In this document: piece after piece, positions 1 through 7,795 of the stretch | Layout of the letters: every line of letters starts with the position of its first letter | Numbering within the stretch: position 1 is the first letter of the stretch | Source: Parapedobacter indicus | Lineage (GTDB): Bacteria; Bacteroidota; Bacteroidia; Sphingobacteriales; Sphingobacteriaceae | Length of the DNA: 64,000 bases | Direction of reading: 5' to 3' | Assembly: GCF_900113765.1 (NCBI RefSeq) | Contig: NZ_FOQO01000006.1 | Coordinates: 248,001-312,000 of the forward strand | Position numbers and translations under genes: made by a program | Notes under the pieces: generated by a model | Databases searched by the model: none | The model's input: only the letters and a program-made list of their open reading frames with translations | What the model was told of the DNA's origin: nothing

Positions 1-22
1 ATACATTCTAAGCGGATCGAAC

Positions 23-1369
23 ATGTCCAAACGCGCCGGCAAGGCTGAGAATAACAAAAAATTATTTTGGCGCCTTCACCATTGGGTAGGTCTGTATACA
101 GGCATCCTCATCGGTGCACTCAGCCTTACCGGCGCGGTTGCCGTATTTATCCCGGAAATCGACGGATGGATTGTTAAACATCATTACAAAGCCCTGTCGT
201 CCCCCTCCCCTACAGGCGGCCCACAATTCAGTCAATCTATCGATTCGCTAATCCACCAACATCCCGACTATAGCTCGTTGTCCATCAGCTTACCGGATCA
301 TTCCGGACAGGTGGTACATGCCGATGTCATCTTACGACCTGAAGGTGGCAATTTGAAGCGCGTCGATTTTTTCATCGATGCCGGAAAGGATCGGATCATC
401 GGGCAACGCAATCATCAGAATTCCTTGGCCAATTACCTGCGGCAGATGCATGTACGGCTATATGAAGGATACTGGGGGCGCCAACTGGTGGGTATTGGTG
501 GATTGGCATTGGCCGTCGTGGCCATCACCGGTCTGCTCATTTATGGCAATTTTATGAAAAAACAGTTGTGGCCCAAGCTGCGAAAAACCAGGGACATGCG
601 TATCATCATGGCCGATTGGCACAAGATATTGGGCATCAGCGCACTGGCCTTTAACGTCGTCATTGCACTCACCGGTGCGTGGCTGGGATTACAGCCGTGG
701 TTAATGCGATGGTTAGAGATCAAAACTCCTAATACATTCAAAGCAGCCATCGTTATGGAACCGGAAGCCGATAAGGCAATGTACGTCAATTGGAATGAAA
801 TCCTGAAAACCGCAAAAAAAGAATTCCCTGCACTTCAACCCCGCCAACTCTCTTCCTCAACCAACGGTTCGGGAACAGTCACCGTGCGCGGTAATATCGC
901 CGGTCAGATCTACGAACGCGACATCAATATACTGGTTCTTTCAAAAACAGACTATCGTCCAATTTTCAAGTACGATGTCCGAGAACAATCGCTCAGTCAC
1001 AAATTCTATTTCATTCAGGAAGCACTGCACTTCGGCGACTTCGGCGGATTGATGCTCAAGGCCCTCTATGCGTTGCTCGGATTGACCAGTGGCTTCTTAT
1101 CCATCAGCGGTTTTGTTATCTTTCTGTTCCGCCGCCAAAAAAAGAAGAAATTCCAACGGGCAGATGCGTGGAAAACTACATTTGTATATAGCGTGGCGGT
1201 ACTACTCTTTTTGATTGGAATTGCTTTGATCAGTCTATTTATCGGCTATTCCACCGCTTCGTTGATCGCCGGTATCCTGATCAACACCTTATTGATCGGT
1301 TTAATTGGCTATGCGCTTTTACGGTACTTGTTTCGCCTATTTAATCGTAACCATCAACCCTCGGCATGA
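23..1369 (+). CDS. PepSY-associated transmembrane protein
   Basis: Inner-membrane protein of 448 residues of the PepSY-TM (iron-regulated membrane protein) type. These are often found beside TonB-dependent siderophore receptors and are thought to help reduce or release iron at the inner membrane; the exact reaction is not settled. The N-terminus has the family's short basic segment followed by a helix (LHHWVGLYTGILIG, about residues 18-31). Further helices lie near residues 155-175, 200-225, 345-370 and two close together at 390-440, with PepSY-like periplasmic stretches between them. Its stop overlaps the start of the next small gene by four bases (ATGA), so the two are probably co-translated. 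Whatever lies upstream (often a receptor) is outside the window. Confidence 0.85.
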   Translation: MSKRAGKAENNKKLFWRLHHWVGLYTGILIGALSLTGAVAVFIPEIDGWIVKHHYKALSSPSPTGGPQFSQSIDSLIHQHPDYSSLSISLPDHSGQVVHADVILRPEGGNLKRVDFFIDAGKDRIIGQRNHQNSLANYLRQMHVRLYEGYWGRQLVGIGGLALAVVAITGLLIYGNFMKKQLWPKLRKTRDMRIIMADWHKILGISALAFNVVIALTGAWLGLQPWLMRWLEIKTPNTFKAAIVMEPEADKAMYVNWNEILKTAKKEFPALQPRQLSSSTNGSGTVTVRGNIAGQIYERDINILVLSKTDYRPIFKYDVREQSLSHKFYFIQEALHFGDFGGLMLKALYALLGLTSGFLSISGFVIFLFRRQKKKKFQRADAWKTTFVYSVAVLLFLIGIALISLFIGYSTASLIAGILINTLLIGLIGYALLRYLFRLFNRNHQPSA

Positions 1370-1641
1370 ACGCAGCAAAAAGAAAACACAACAAGCGGCA
1401 TGATACACACACGGAGCACCACCTAGTGCCCGCCGCGCTTTTTCTGCTCAACGTGCTCGCCGTCCATGTCGTTTATGTCGTTTATGCATACTTCAACGCT
1501 GTGGGGAACCAGATTGGCTGGGTTGTACTACTTACACTCGCATTCGTCGCACTAAGCAGTGCTATTTGGATCAAAAACCGGATATACCTTTGGTGTTCAA
1601 TGATGTATTACGTAGCGTTGTTTATTTATTGTTGGGTGTAG
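1366..1641 (+). CDS. small three-helix membrane protein, unknown function
   Basis: Protein of 91 residues whose start overlaps the PepSY-TM gene stop (ATGA), which implies translational coupling. The first 20 residues are rich in Lys, Arg and His, followed by about three hydrophobic helices (residues 24-42, 50-68 and 73-90). I do not recognise a named family. Position suggests an accessory subunit of the PepSY-TM protein. The 3' end runs 16 bases into the convergent eda gene. Confidence 0.6.
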   Translation: MNAAKRKHNKRHDTHTEHHLVPAALFLLNVLAVHVVYVVYAYFNAVGNQIGWVVLLTLAFVALSSAIWIKNRIYLWCSMMYYVALFIYCWV

Positions 1642-2279
1642 GTGCTCACCGTACGCATCAGCTCATTACTCCGTTCCACTAACCAATCGTAGCCTGTGGC
1701 GCCTTCGGGCTTTGCAAACAACTTGGAACCTAACCCCACAGCGCTTACACCGGCATCAAACCACCCGGAAATACTTTCTTTCGTCGGGTTTACACCACCT
1801 GTTGGCATAAACCGCATAGCAGGAAATAATGGTTTAATACCTTTTAGGAATCCGGTTCCCAATGTATCGCCCGGGAAAAGTTTTACCAAAGGAGCGCCCA
1901 GGTCTTCGGCCAGGCTGATCTCCGTCGGAGTCATGCATCCGGGTACCCATAGGATGCCTTTCTTTAAGGTCACTTCGGCAATTTCAGTCTTCACGACAGG
2001 GCTGACGATAAACCTGGCTCCCATTTCAATGTATGCCGTAGCCATTGCCGCTGATTTAATTGTACCGATGCCTAACAAAAGATCCGGCCAGTTTTCTTTC
2101 TGAAACGACAACAATTGGGAAAAGTTCTCGGGTGCTTTGTCACCCCGGTTTACAAATTCAAAAACCCGGATTCCACCTTGATAACAAGCATTCACCACCG
2201 CTGTACAAGTTTGGATGTCTTCATTATAATATACGGGCAATACCGGATATTGAAGGATATGTTTTAGCGTATTTTCCAT
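1626..2279 (-). CDS. eda: 2-dehydro-3-deoxyphosphogluconate (KDPG/KHG) aldolase
   Basis: Cytosolic class I aldolase of 217 residues that splits KDPG into pyruvate and glyceraldehyde 3-phosphate, the last step of the Entner-Doudoroff and uronate routes. The Schiff-base lysine is K133 in LVKLFPGD, and the general acid/base glutamate is E41 in RVFEFVNRG; both sit where E. coli Eda has them. Length is normal for the family. It lies 48 bases downstream of kdgK on the same strand, so kinase and aldolase form a 2-keto-3-deoxygluconate module. The 3' end overlaps the convergent small membrane protein gene. Confidence 0.93.
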   Translation of the reverse strand: MENTLKHILQYPVLPVYYNEDIQTCTAVVNACYQGGIRVFEFVNRGDKAPENFSQLLSFQKENWPDLLLGIGTIKSAAMATAYIEMGARFIVSPVVKTEIAEVTLKKGILWVPGCMTPTEISLAEDLGAPLVKLFPGDTLGTGFLKGIKPLFPAMRFMPTGGVNPTKESISGWFDAGVSAVGLGSKLFAKPEGATGYDWLVERSNELMRTVSTYTQQ

Positions 2280-2295
2280 TTTAGTATTAAGATAT

Positions 2296-2314
2296 GAGAC
2301 GTTAGCTAGTAGAC
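2296..2314. repeat. short intergenic repeat, copy 1 (GAGACGTTAG...AGAC)
   Basis: The eda-kdgK gap contains GAGACGTTAGCTAGTAGAC. A longer relative occurs on the other side of kdgK at 3344-3376. Both begin with the same ten bases and end in TTAGCTAGnAGAC. Confidence 0.5.
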
Positions 2315-2327
2315 TTCTCGACCTCTC

Positions 2328-3320
2328 CTACAAATCCCCGTTGCCGAAGTCGCCTTTGACAAATAACTTCTTGAATCCCGCAGCGGTTGCTGTATCAATT
2401 GTCTCCTGTCCACTTTTGCCTTCTACCAGTGCATAGATCAGGCCTGCCATGAAGGCATCTCCGCTACCGATGCGGTCGATCACCTTGTCTGTTTCATTGA
2501 TAGCCGACATAAAGTCCGCCTCCCGCGTGTGGTAAGTACCATACAACAGGTTATGGCTCGCGGTATCCATAAAACGGAACGTATAGGCAACCTGTTGGCA
2601 TTGGGGCAACAAGCTGAATACTTCCTGGGCAGATTCCCTGGCATGTTCGAAATAGACATCCGGTGCGGTATCCCTTCCCAATGTGTCCAATACGGAAGTA
2701 CCCAGCATTTTATTGGCCGCCCAGATATTGCCCATTACCACATTACAGGATGAGAGCAGGGCCGGCATCACCTCGATGGGATCCTTCCCGTAATTCCATA
2801 ACCGGTTACGGTAATTGAGATCGACAGACACGACTAGCCCCTTCGCACGTGCAACGTCCAATGCCTCCTGACAAACCGCTGCAAGGGATTCATTTAAAGC
2901 CGGGGTGAGTGCACTCCAATGGAACCACGTGTAATCGTCCAATACACGATCCCAATTGATCATACCGGGCTTCAATTGGCTAAAAGCCGAATATTTCCGG
3001 TCATATACCACTTCGCCCTTGCTAAGCCCGTTTGCCGACAGCAGGAAATATAATCCAAGCCTGTCCCCTTCCAGCAACGACGGCGACACATCTACGCCGA
3101 GGCTTGTCAAGGTCGATAGGATCTGTGATGTCAGGTCATTCTCAGGAATACGGCTCAGGTAGCTGCACGGGATGCCCCATTGTCCCAGTGAGGCAGCCAC
3201 ATTCGCTTCCGAACCGCCGGGAAAAACGACCACCTGACCGTCTTCTCCCAAAAACGATTCGCCGGAGGAACTCAACCGCAACAGCAATTCGCCGAATGAT
3301 AATATCTTATGTTTAGTCAT
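2328..3320 (-). CDS. kdgK: 2-keto-3-deoxygluconate kinase (PfkB family)
   Basis: Sugar kinase of 330 residues that phosphorylates 2-keto-3-deoxygluconate to KDPG with ATP, feeding the adjacent aldolase. The PfkB family is shown by the N-terminal GGSEANVAASLG (about residues 35-46) and the C-terminal anion-hole and catalytic motif IGSGDAFMAGLIYAL, where Asp is the catalytic base. Length fits KdgK. It precedes eda on the minus strand and is probably the first gene of a two-gene operon. The uronate or ketogluconate source is not encoded nearby. A fructokinase-like specificity is possible but less likely given eda. Confidence 0.88.
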   Translation of the reverse strand: MTKHKILSFGELLLRLSSSGESFLGEDGQVVVFPGGSEANVAASLGQWGIPCSYLSRIPENDLTSQILSTLTSLGVDVSPSLLEGDRLGLYFLLSANGLSKGEVVYDRKYSAFSQLKPGMINWDRVLDDYTWFHWSALTPALNESLAAVCQEALDVARAKGLVVSVDLNYRNRLWNYGKDPIEVMPALLSSCNVVMGNIWAANKMLGTSVLDTLGRDTAPDVYFEHARESAQEVFSLLPQCQQVAYTFRFMDTASHNLLYGTYHTREADFMSAINETDKVIDRIGSGDAFMAGLIYALVEGKSGQETIDTATAAGFKKLFVKGDFGNGDL

Positions 3321-3343
3321 GGGGTGCTAAAATAGTGTTTTTT

Positions 3344-3376
3344 GAGACGTTAGACAACAGACATTAGCTAGCAGAC
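3344..3376. repeat. short intergenic repeat, copy 2
   Basis: The gap between kdgK and the trans-sulfuration gene carries a 33-base run that starts GAGACGTTAGAC and ends ATTAGCTAGCAGAC. It looks like a longer version of the copy at 2296-2314, built from degenerate TTAGAC-like units. Confidence 0.5.
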
Positions 3377-3405
3377 CTTTGGACCAAGTGGCTAGCCTCT
3401 CTTTT

Positions 3406-4584
3406 CTATCCCAGCGCTTGTTCAAAATCCCCGACCAGATCGTCAATGTGTTCAATTCCGACCGAAATGCGCAACATGCCGTCATTTATGCCTGCTTTTA
3501 ACTTCTGTTCGGGAGAATGATGCAGTCCCCACATACTGGCAGGATGTACAGCCAACGACTCGACCCCGCCCAAGCTCGCAGCGTTCGCAAAGATCCGAAG
3601 GTTGTTCAGCACGAGCTGTGCACGCTCGAATTGCTCCTGTTCATCCTTTCCAACCACCTCTACACAAAGCATCCCGGTGTAACCGTTCATCTGGCGCTTC
3701 GCCAATGCGTACTGTGGATGCGACGGCAGCCCACAATATAGAACACGCTTAATCAACGGATGTTTTTCAAACCACTGGGCCAACGCCAATGCATTCTCGT
3801 TGATCTGTTTCACACGGAGGGAAAGTGTCCGCAATCCCCGAAGCAACAACCACGCGTCGAAAGGGGCCAATGAACCTCCTAAAGACAATAATTTCTTCCA
3901 CGCTTGATTCACCATTTCTTCAGTACCACAGATGACGCCCGCCGTGAGGTCACTGTGCCCTCCCAGGTATTTGGTCGCACTGTGCACAACCACATCAATA
4001 CCGTGATCGCCGGGCCGCTGATTGATGGGACTGGCAAACGTATTGTCACAAATCGTCACGATACCGCGTGCCTTGGCCAAGTTGGCCACATAGGCCAAAT
4101 CGGTGATGGCTAAATTCGGATTTGACGGGGTTTCAAGATAAATCAATCGGGTATTGTCCCTCAAAACCGCATCCAGCGATGTGATATCCTGTTGATCAAA
4201 ATAGGATACATCAATTCCAAATTGTGGAAGCAGTTCTTTCAGCAAGATGCTGGCCGCCGAATAGTGAGATAGTTGCGCAACCACATGATCACCCGCCCTA
4301 ACTACGGATAATACGGCCGTGCTGATGGCAGCCATGCCGGTAGCGGTCAGCAAAGCGGCCTCCTTGCCCTCCAGTTTGGCAATCAATTCGGCGGTTTGGC
4401 TACTCACCGGATTACCATGACGTTGATAAAAATAAGGATAACGCGCCTCTGTTCCCGCTTTCAGAAAATCATCCGGATTGCTATCCGCAAAATACGTAGC
4501 GGTTTGATAAATAGGTGGGACCACCGAACGGGTCTCGTTAAATGCTTCTCCCGAATGGATTAAATCGGTTTCGATCTGACTCAT
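3406..4584 (-). CDS. PLP-dependent trans-sulfuration enzyme (cystathionine gamma-synthase / methionine gamma-lyase type)
   Basis: Cytosolic Cys/Met-metabolism enzyme of 392 residues. The PLP lysine is K205 in HSATKYLGGHSD, with the cofactor-ring Asp180 in ICDNTF and the family N-terminus TDLIHSGE. It could be a cystathionine gamma-synthase, cystathionine gamma-lyase, O-acetylhomoserine sulfhydrylase or methionine gamma-lyase; sequence by eye does not decide. The open frame continues 65 codons upstream, but that part reads antisense through the neighbouring DUF4395 gene. I therefore use the Met at 4584, which begins the conserved fold and leaves an 11-base gap to DUF4395. The pairing with DUF4395 suggests a sulfur-related operon. 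Confidence 0.85.
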   Translation of the reverse strand: MSQIETDLIHSGEAFNETRSVVPPIYQTATYFADSNPDDFLKAGTEARYPYFYQRHGNPVSSQTAELIAKLEGKEAALLTATGMAAISTAVLSVVRAGDHVVAQLSHYSAASILLKELLPQFGIDVSYFDQQDITSLDAVLRDNTRLIYLETPSNPNLAITDLAYVANLAKARGIVTICDNTFASPINQRPGDHGIDVVVHSATKYLGGHSDLTAGVICGTEEMVNQAWKKLLSLGGSLAPFDAWLLLRGLRTLSLRVKQINENALALAQWFEKHPLIKRVLYCGLPSHPQYALAKRQMNGYTGMLCVEVVGKDEQEQFERAQLVLNNLRIFANAASLGGVESLAVHPASMWGLHHSPEQKLKAGINDGMLRISVGIEHIDDLVGDFEQALG

Positions 4585-4595
4585 GGTATCTAAAT

Positions 4596-5048
4596 TTACA
4601 AACTTTTCGAAGGCAGCAATGGCTTGATTAACGTATAGACACGGCAGCCCGCACAAAAGCCGAACGCGGCTTCCAAAAATGCAAAAATAAGCAGTATATC
4701 CGCGAGGATATAAGAAATGGACGAGGCGCCTACCCCATACAGCATGGTGATGGCACCCGTAACTAATAACCCGATCCATGCGGCAAACCGCTTGGGCGCA
4801 CGATCGACCGGCTTATTGCCCATACCAAACGCCTTGACCAATACGCCACCCAGTTGTCCAAGCAAACTATATTTCCCCAGTTTGGATGCCCTCAGGAAAA
4901 AATCAACGACAAGAAACGCCGGAATAAACCAATACCCGGATACAATGTAACCCGCCGTCAAAACCAAGACCAGCAGCGCAGTCCATCTCACTTGGTATTC
5001 ATTCATGGTAACGAAATCTACGGGACAATCTAACCCTCTATTTGACAT
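4596..5048 (-). CDS. DUF4395 membrane protein
   Basis: Integral membrane protein of 150 residues with about four helices (residues 22-38, 41-52, 90-108, 110-130). It shows the DUF4395 marks: an N-terminal Cys-Pro (C8) and a CxxC pair (C132 and C135, GFCAGC) after the last helix. The family has no firmly known function; the CxxC pair and frequent sulfur-gene neighbours suggest thiol or sulfur handling, which is inference. It is the first gene of the leftward operon with the trans-sulfuration enzyme. It is divergent from the Rrf2 gene, with a palindromic candidate operator between them. Confidence 0.8.
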   Translation of the reverse strand: MSNRGLDCPVDFVTMNEYQVRWTALLVLVLTAGYIVSGYWFIPAFLVVDFFLRASKLGKYSLLGQLGGVLVKAFGMGNKPVDRAPKRFAAWIGLLVTGAITMLYGVGASSISYILADILLIFAFLEAAFGFCAGCRVYTLIKPLLPSKSL

Positions 5049-5093
5049 ATAAAATCGGATGTACTTTACGCCTGCAAAATTGCAAATAAAATA

Positions 5094-5118
5094 TTAGTCT
5101 ATCAAAAAAGTAGACTAA
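5094..5118. promoter_or_regulatory. candidate Rrf2 operator, inverted repeat TTAGTCTA-N9-TAGACTAA
   Basis: A perfect 8-bp inverted repeat with a 9-base spacer lies between the leftward DUF4395 operon and the rightward Rrf2/oxidase operon. On the minus strand it sits just upstream of a weak -7 element at 5083-5090 (TTTATTTG). It lies about 60 bases upstream of the Rrf2 promoter. Position and symmetry fit a dimeric regulator; assignment to the adjacent Rrf2 protein is inference. Confidence 0.5.
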
Positions 5119-5178
5119 AAATCCGTTGTCTCACTACACATCGATACGGCAAAAACCAATAGAAAATAAAAGAGTTTT

Positions 5179-5207
5179 TTGTCTTTTATTAAATTTTGTT
5201 ACCTTTG
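5179..5207 (+). promoter_or_regulatory. Bacteroidota-type promoter for the Rrf2/oxidase operon
   Basis: TTG at 5179-5181 and an exact TAnnTTTG (TACCTTTG) at 5200-5207 are 18 bases apart, matching the Bacteroidota -33/-7 pattern. Transcription would begin near 5213, about 14 bases before the chosen Rrf2 start. Any start further upstream would fall in the promoter. Confidence 0.6.
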
Positions 5208-5226
5208 TGCCATACAGCAGAAATGG

Positions 5227-5661
5227 ATGTTTTCAAAAACCTGTGAATACGCAATACGAGCCGTGATGTTCATCACACGCGAGACCAAAGATGGCAAACG
5301 TGTGGGGGTACGGGAAATCGCCGAAGGCATCGACTCACCGGTACATTTTATTGCCAAAATATTGCAGGAGCTGAGTAAACGGGGAATCGTCCAGTCGTTA
5401 AAAGGTCCTACGGGCGGATTTTACATGGATGGCAATACACTGACCCATACCCTGGCAGACATTGTACTGGCCGTTGATGGTGACAAATTGTTCAACGGGT
5501 GTGGCCTTGGGCTAAGCGAATGTTCGGAAAAGCAACCTTGTCCGCTGCATGCAGAGTTCAAGAAAATCCGGAAGGACCTGCATGAACTGCTGGCGCGTAC
5601 CAAATTGGGAGAATTACAGGACAAGTTTGACATGTCCACCTTTTACCTGAGCAGGCGGTAA
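5227..5661 (+). CDS. Rrf2-family regulator with Fe-S-type cysteines (NsrR/IscR-like)
   Basis: DNA-binding regulator of 144 residues with an N-terminal winged helix (KTCEYAIRAVMF, then recognition region to about residue 65). Three cysteines, C92, C99 and C105, are spaced much as in IscR and NsrR, which bind an iron-sulfur cluster sensing iron-sulfur status or nitric oxide. The Met at 5227 is preferred over an upstream TTG because the family N-terminus starts here and the promoter occupies the upstream bases. It precedes an oxidase/haemoglobin/hemerythrin run by 45 bases, so NO sensing is the favoured role (inference). It may also control the divergent DUF4395 operon through the palindrome at 5094-5118. 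Confidence 0.87.
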   Translation: MFSKTCEYAIRAVMFITRETKDGKRVGVREIAEGIDSPVHFIAKILQELSKRGIVQSLKGPTGGFYMDGNTLTHTLADIVLAVDGDKLFNGCGLGLSECSEKQPCPLHAEFKKIRKDLHELLARTKLGELQDKFDMSTFYLSRR

Positions 5662-5706
5662 AAAAATTTAAATTAATAAAAGATAAAAAGGTATTAATAT
5701 CACTTT

Positions 5707-7785
5707 ATGGAACAGATGCCCAACATTTATTCATTGCAACTTGGCTGGCAGGAAATGACGATGGTCGCATTCGTCGTACTACTCCTGGTATTGCTTGGGG
5801 TCTTACTCTCGCTATATCACCGCGTTGTGCACATCCGAAATAATACCGGTGGCGGAACGGACTTCCGTTTAAAGCGTCATGTTGAGCAGTTTAGCAGCGA
5901 ACAATTGGAGATGCTGTTACAGCAGAAAAGACGTGGAACGGTAAAGCAAAAAGCATCTCCCCTGTCAAAGAAAGCGGTCATGTTCATCGCCGGGCTCTCC
6001 GCTGGCCTGCCTGCCTTCGCACAGGAAACTACAGCATCTGGTATCGCCTGGGGAAACGCAGGCATCGTCATTACACTGGTACTTATCGGAATCCCGGTAC
6101 TGTGTGGCTTGGTATTGATGGTGATCAAAATCCGACGTACCCTATTCCGTTATCAACAGCGTCAGAATGACGCGCTGGCGGGTGAACTGGCACAGTACCT
6201 CGATGGGCTGTCGGATCCGGAAGTGCTCGACAACCTGGCCGAGCGGAAAGCCGCACTCGAATACACGTTGACCCATACCGAACTCACGGGCGATGTTCCG
6301 GTGCGCGACAAACGTGGCTTGATTGCTTCCCCACGCAGCGATGTAAACCTTCCCATTGCCGCGTTGAAGAAGCGGGCTGTCCGCCGTCCCAACATTGATA
6401 GCCAGTTGGCCAAACTGGTTTTATGGTACATCGGCACGTCGGCATTCTGGCTGCTGTTTGGTACCACGGTTGGCCAGTATCTCGGTATCAAATTTATCGC
6501 ACCCGATGCTGACCAATTGAGCTGGCTGAGTTTTGGTCGGCTTCGGCCCGTACATACGAATGCAGTTTTCTGGGGATGGGCATCGCTGGGTATGCTGGGA
6601 TTGGGGCATTACATTGTTCCCCGCGTAAGCAACGTGCCGCTTGCCAGCCTCCGTTACGGCTGGTATTCGCTTATCCTCATCAACCTCACGGTGCTCGTTG
6701 GCACCGTCAGCCTGATGGCCGGAATTAACAACGGTGGCGGCGAATACCGCGAATACATATGGCCCATCATGCTACCCTTTGCAGTGGCGCTGGCGCTCAC
6801 GCTGATTAATTTCCTAAAAACCATTGCGCGCCGGAAAACCACGGAAATCTATATTTCCAACTGGTATATGATATCCGCAATCATCTTCACCATCGTCATC
6901 GCGCTGGTTGCCTATCTTCCCTTCTGGCAGAATGGCCTCGGCGAAGTTATCGTGCAGGGCTATTACATGCACCAGGGCGTAGGCATGTGGTTTATGCTTT
7001 TTACGCTGGGCATCGTTTACTATTTTTTACCTCAACAGCTTAACAAGCCCATCTATTCTTACAGCCTTGGCATACTCGCCTTCTGGACACAGATTCTGTT
7101 TTATACGCTTATCGGCACTCACCATTTCATCTTCAGCGCCATCCCTTGGTGGTTACAAACTGTAGCCATCGTGGGCAGTGCCGGGATGGTTATCCCCGTG
7201 GTTGCGGGCACGACCAACTTCCTGCTCACGTTCCGCGGAGCCTGGTACAAGGTGAAGGATAGCTATACACTTCCTTTTTTTCTCGCGGGCATCATTTTTT
7301 ACTTCACCGGCTCCCTCCAGGGCACTGCCGAAGCATTCCGCTACACGAATCTGATCTGGCACTTCACAGACTTTACAGTCGCCCATTCGCACCTGACGAT
7401 GTACGGCATCATCTCCTTCCTGCTTTGGGGCAGTATGTATGCCGTTGTGCCCCGTTTGACCGGCCAAGAGCCACCGCAGCTGACCGTGGGGGCACATTTC
7501 TGGTTTGCATTGATCGGCCTGCTTTTCTATACAGTCCCCTTGATGTATGGCAGCACGTTGAAAGGTCTTTCCTGGTTGGAAGGAAAGCCTTTTATTGACA
7601 GCGTGGTCCTGATGGCCCCTTACTGGTTATGGCGGGCCATCGGGGGAAGTCTGATGTGGCTCTCGCACCTCCTGTTTGCTTATAACCTCTATAAGATGTT
7701 CCGTACGGAACCGCAATCCAACATTGTGGAGACTGCGCTGGCGAAATTAACAGACAAAACAGTTTCAACCGCTGAAACAAGGTAA
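5707..7785 (+). CDS. CcoN-like haem-copper oxidase catalytic subunit with long N-terminal extension
   Basis: Membrane subunit of 692 residues that would reduce O2, or possibly NO, at a haem/copper centre. Ligands expected for CcoN are present: H283 and H562 for low-spin haem, H422, H472 and H473 for copper, H560 for high-spin haem. The tyrosines of the helix carrying the cross-linked Tyr remain (Y450, Y452 in IYSYSLG). The NorB motif with glutamates beside the first metal histidine is absent (MHQGVGMWF instead). Residues 1-230 are extra compared with standard CcoN: helix 17-37, a signal-peptide-like run ending AFAQ at 106, helix 119-140, then a soluble linker. Downstream genes follow within 10 bases or overlap, so this leads a respiratory operon. 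No ccoG, ccoI or ccoS maturation genes are nearby. Confidence 0.82.
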   Translation: MEQMPNIYSLQLGWQEMTMVAFVVLLLVLLGVLLSLYHRVVHIRNNTGGGTDFRLKRHVEQFSSEQLEMLLQQKRRGTVKQKASPLSKKAVMFIAGLSAGLPAFAQETTASGIAWGNAGIVITLVLIGIPVLCGLVLMVIKIRRTLFRYQQRQNDALAGELAQYLDGLSDPEVLDNLAERKAALEYTLTHTELTGDVPVRDKRGLIASPRSDVNLPIAALKKRAVRRPNIDSQLAKLVLWYIGTSAFWLLFGTTVGQYLGIKFIAPDADQLSWLSFGRLRPVHTNAVFWGWASLGMLGLGHYIVPRVSNVPLASLRYGWYSLILINLTVLVGTVSLMAGINNGGGEYREYIWPIMLPFAVALALTLINFLKTIARRKTTEIYISNWYMISAIIFTIVIALVAYLPFWQNGLGEVIVQGYYMHQGVGMWFMLFTLGIVYYFLPQQLNKPIYSYSLGILAFWTQILFYTLIGTHHFIFSAIPWWLQTVAIVGSAGMVIPVVAGTTNFLLTFRGAWYKVKDSYTLPFFLAGIIFYFTGSLQGTAEAFRYTNLIWHFTDFTVAHSHLTMYGIISFLLWGSMYAVVPRLTGQEPPQLTVGAHFWFALIGLLFYTVPLMYGSTLKGLSWLEGKPFIDSVVLMAPYWLWRAIGGSLMWLSHLLFAYNLYKMFRTEPQSNIVETALAKLTDKTVSTAETR

Positions 7786-7795
7786 ACGTAGACGC

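Noticed and set aside
4585..4779. N-terminal 65-residue extension of the trans-sulfuration enzyme
   Set aside because: It is antisense-free but reads out of frame through the DUF4395 gene, and the enzyme family begins at the Met at 4584.
5707..7785. Direct annotation as nitric oxide reductase NorB
   Set aside because: The glutamate-bearing motif next to the first metal histidine of NorB is missing and the CcoN tyrosines are present. NO reduction is kept only as a hypothesis.
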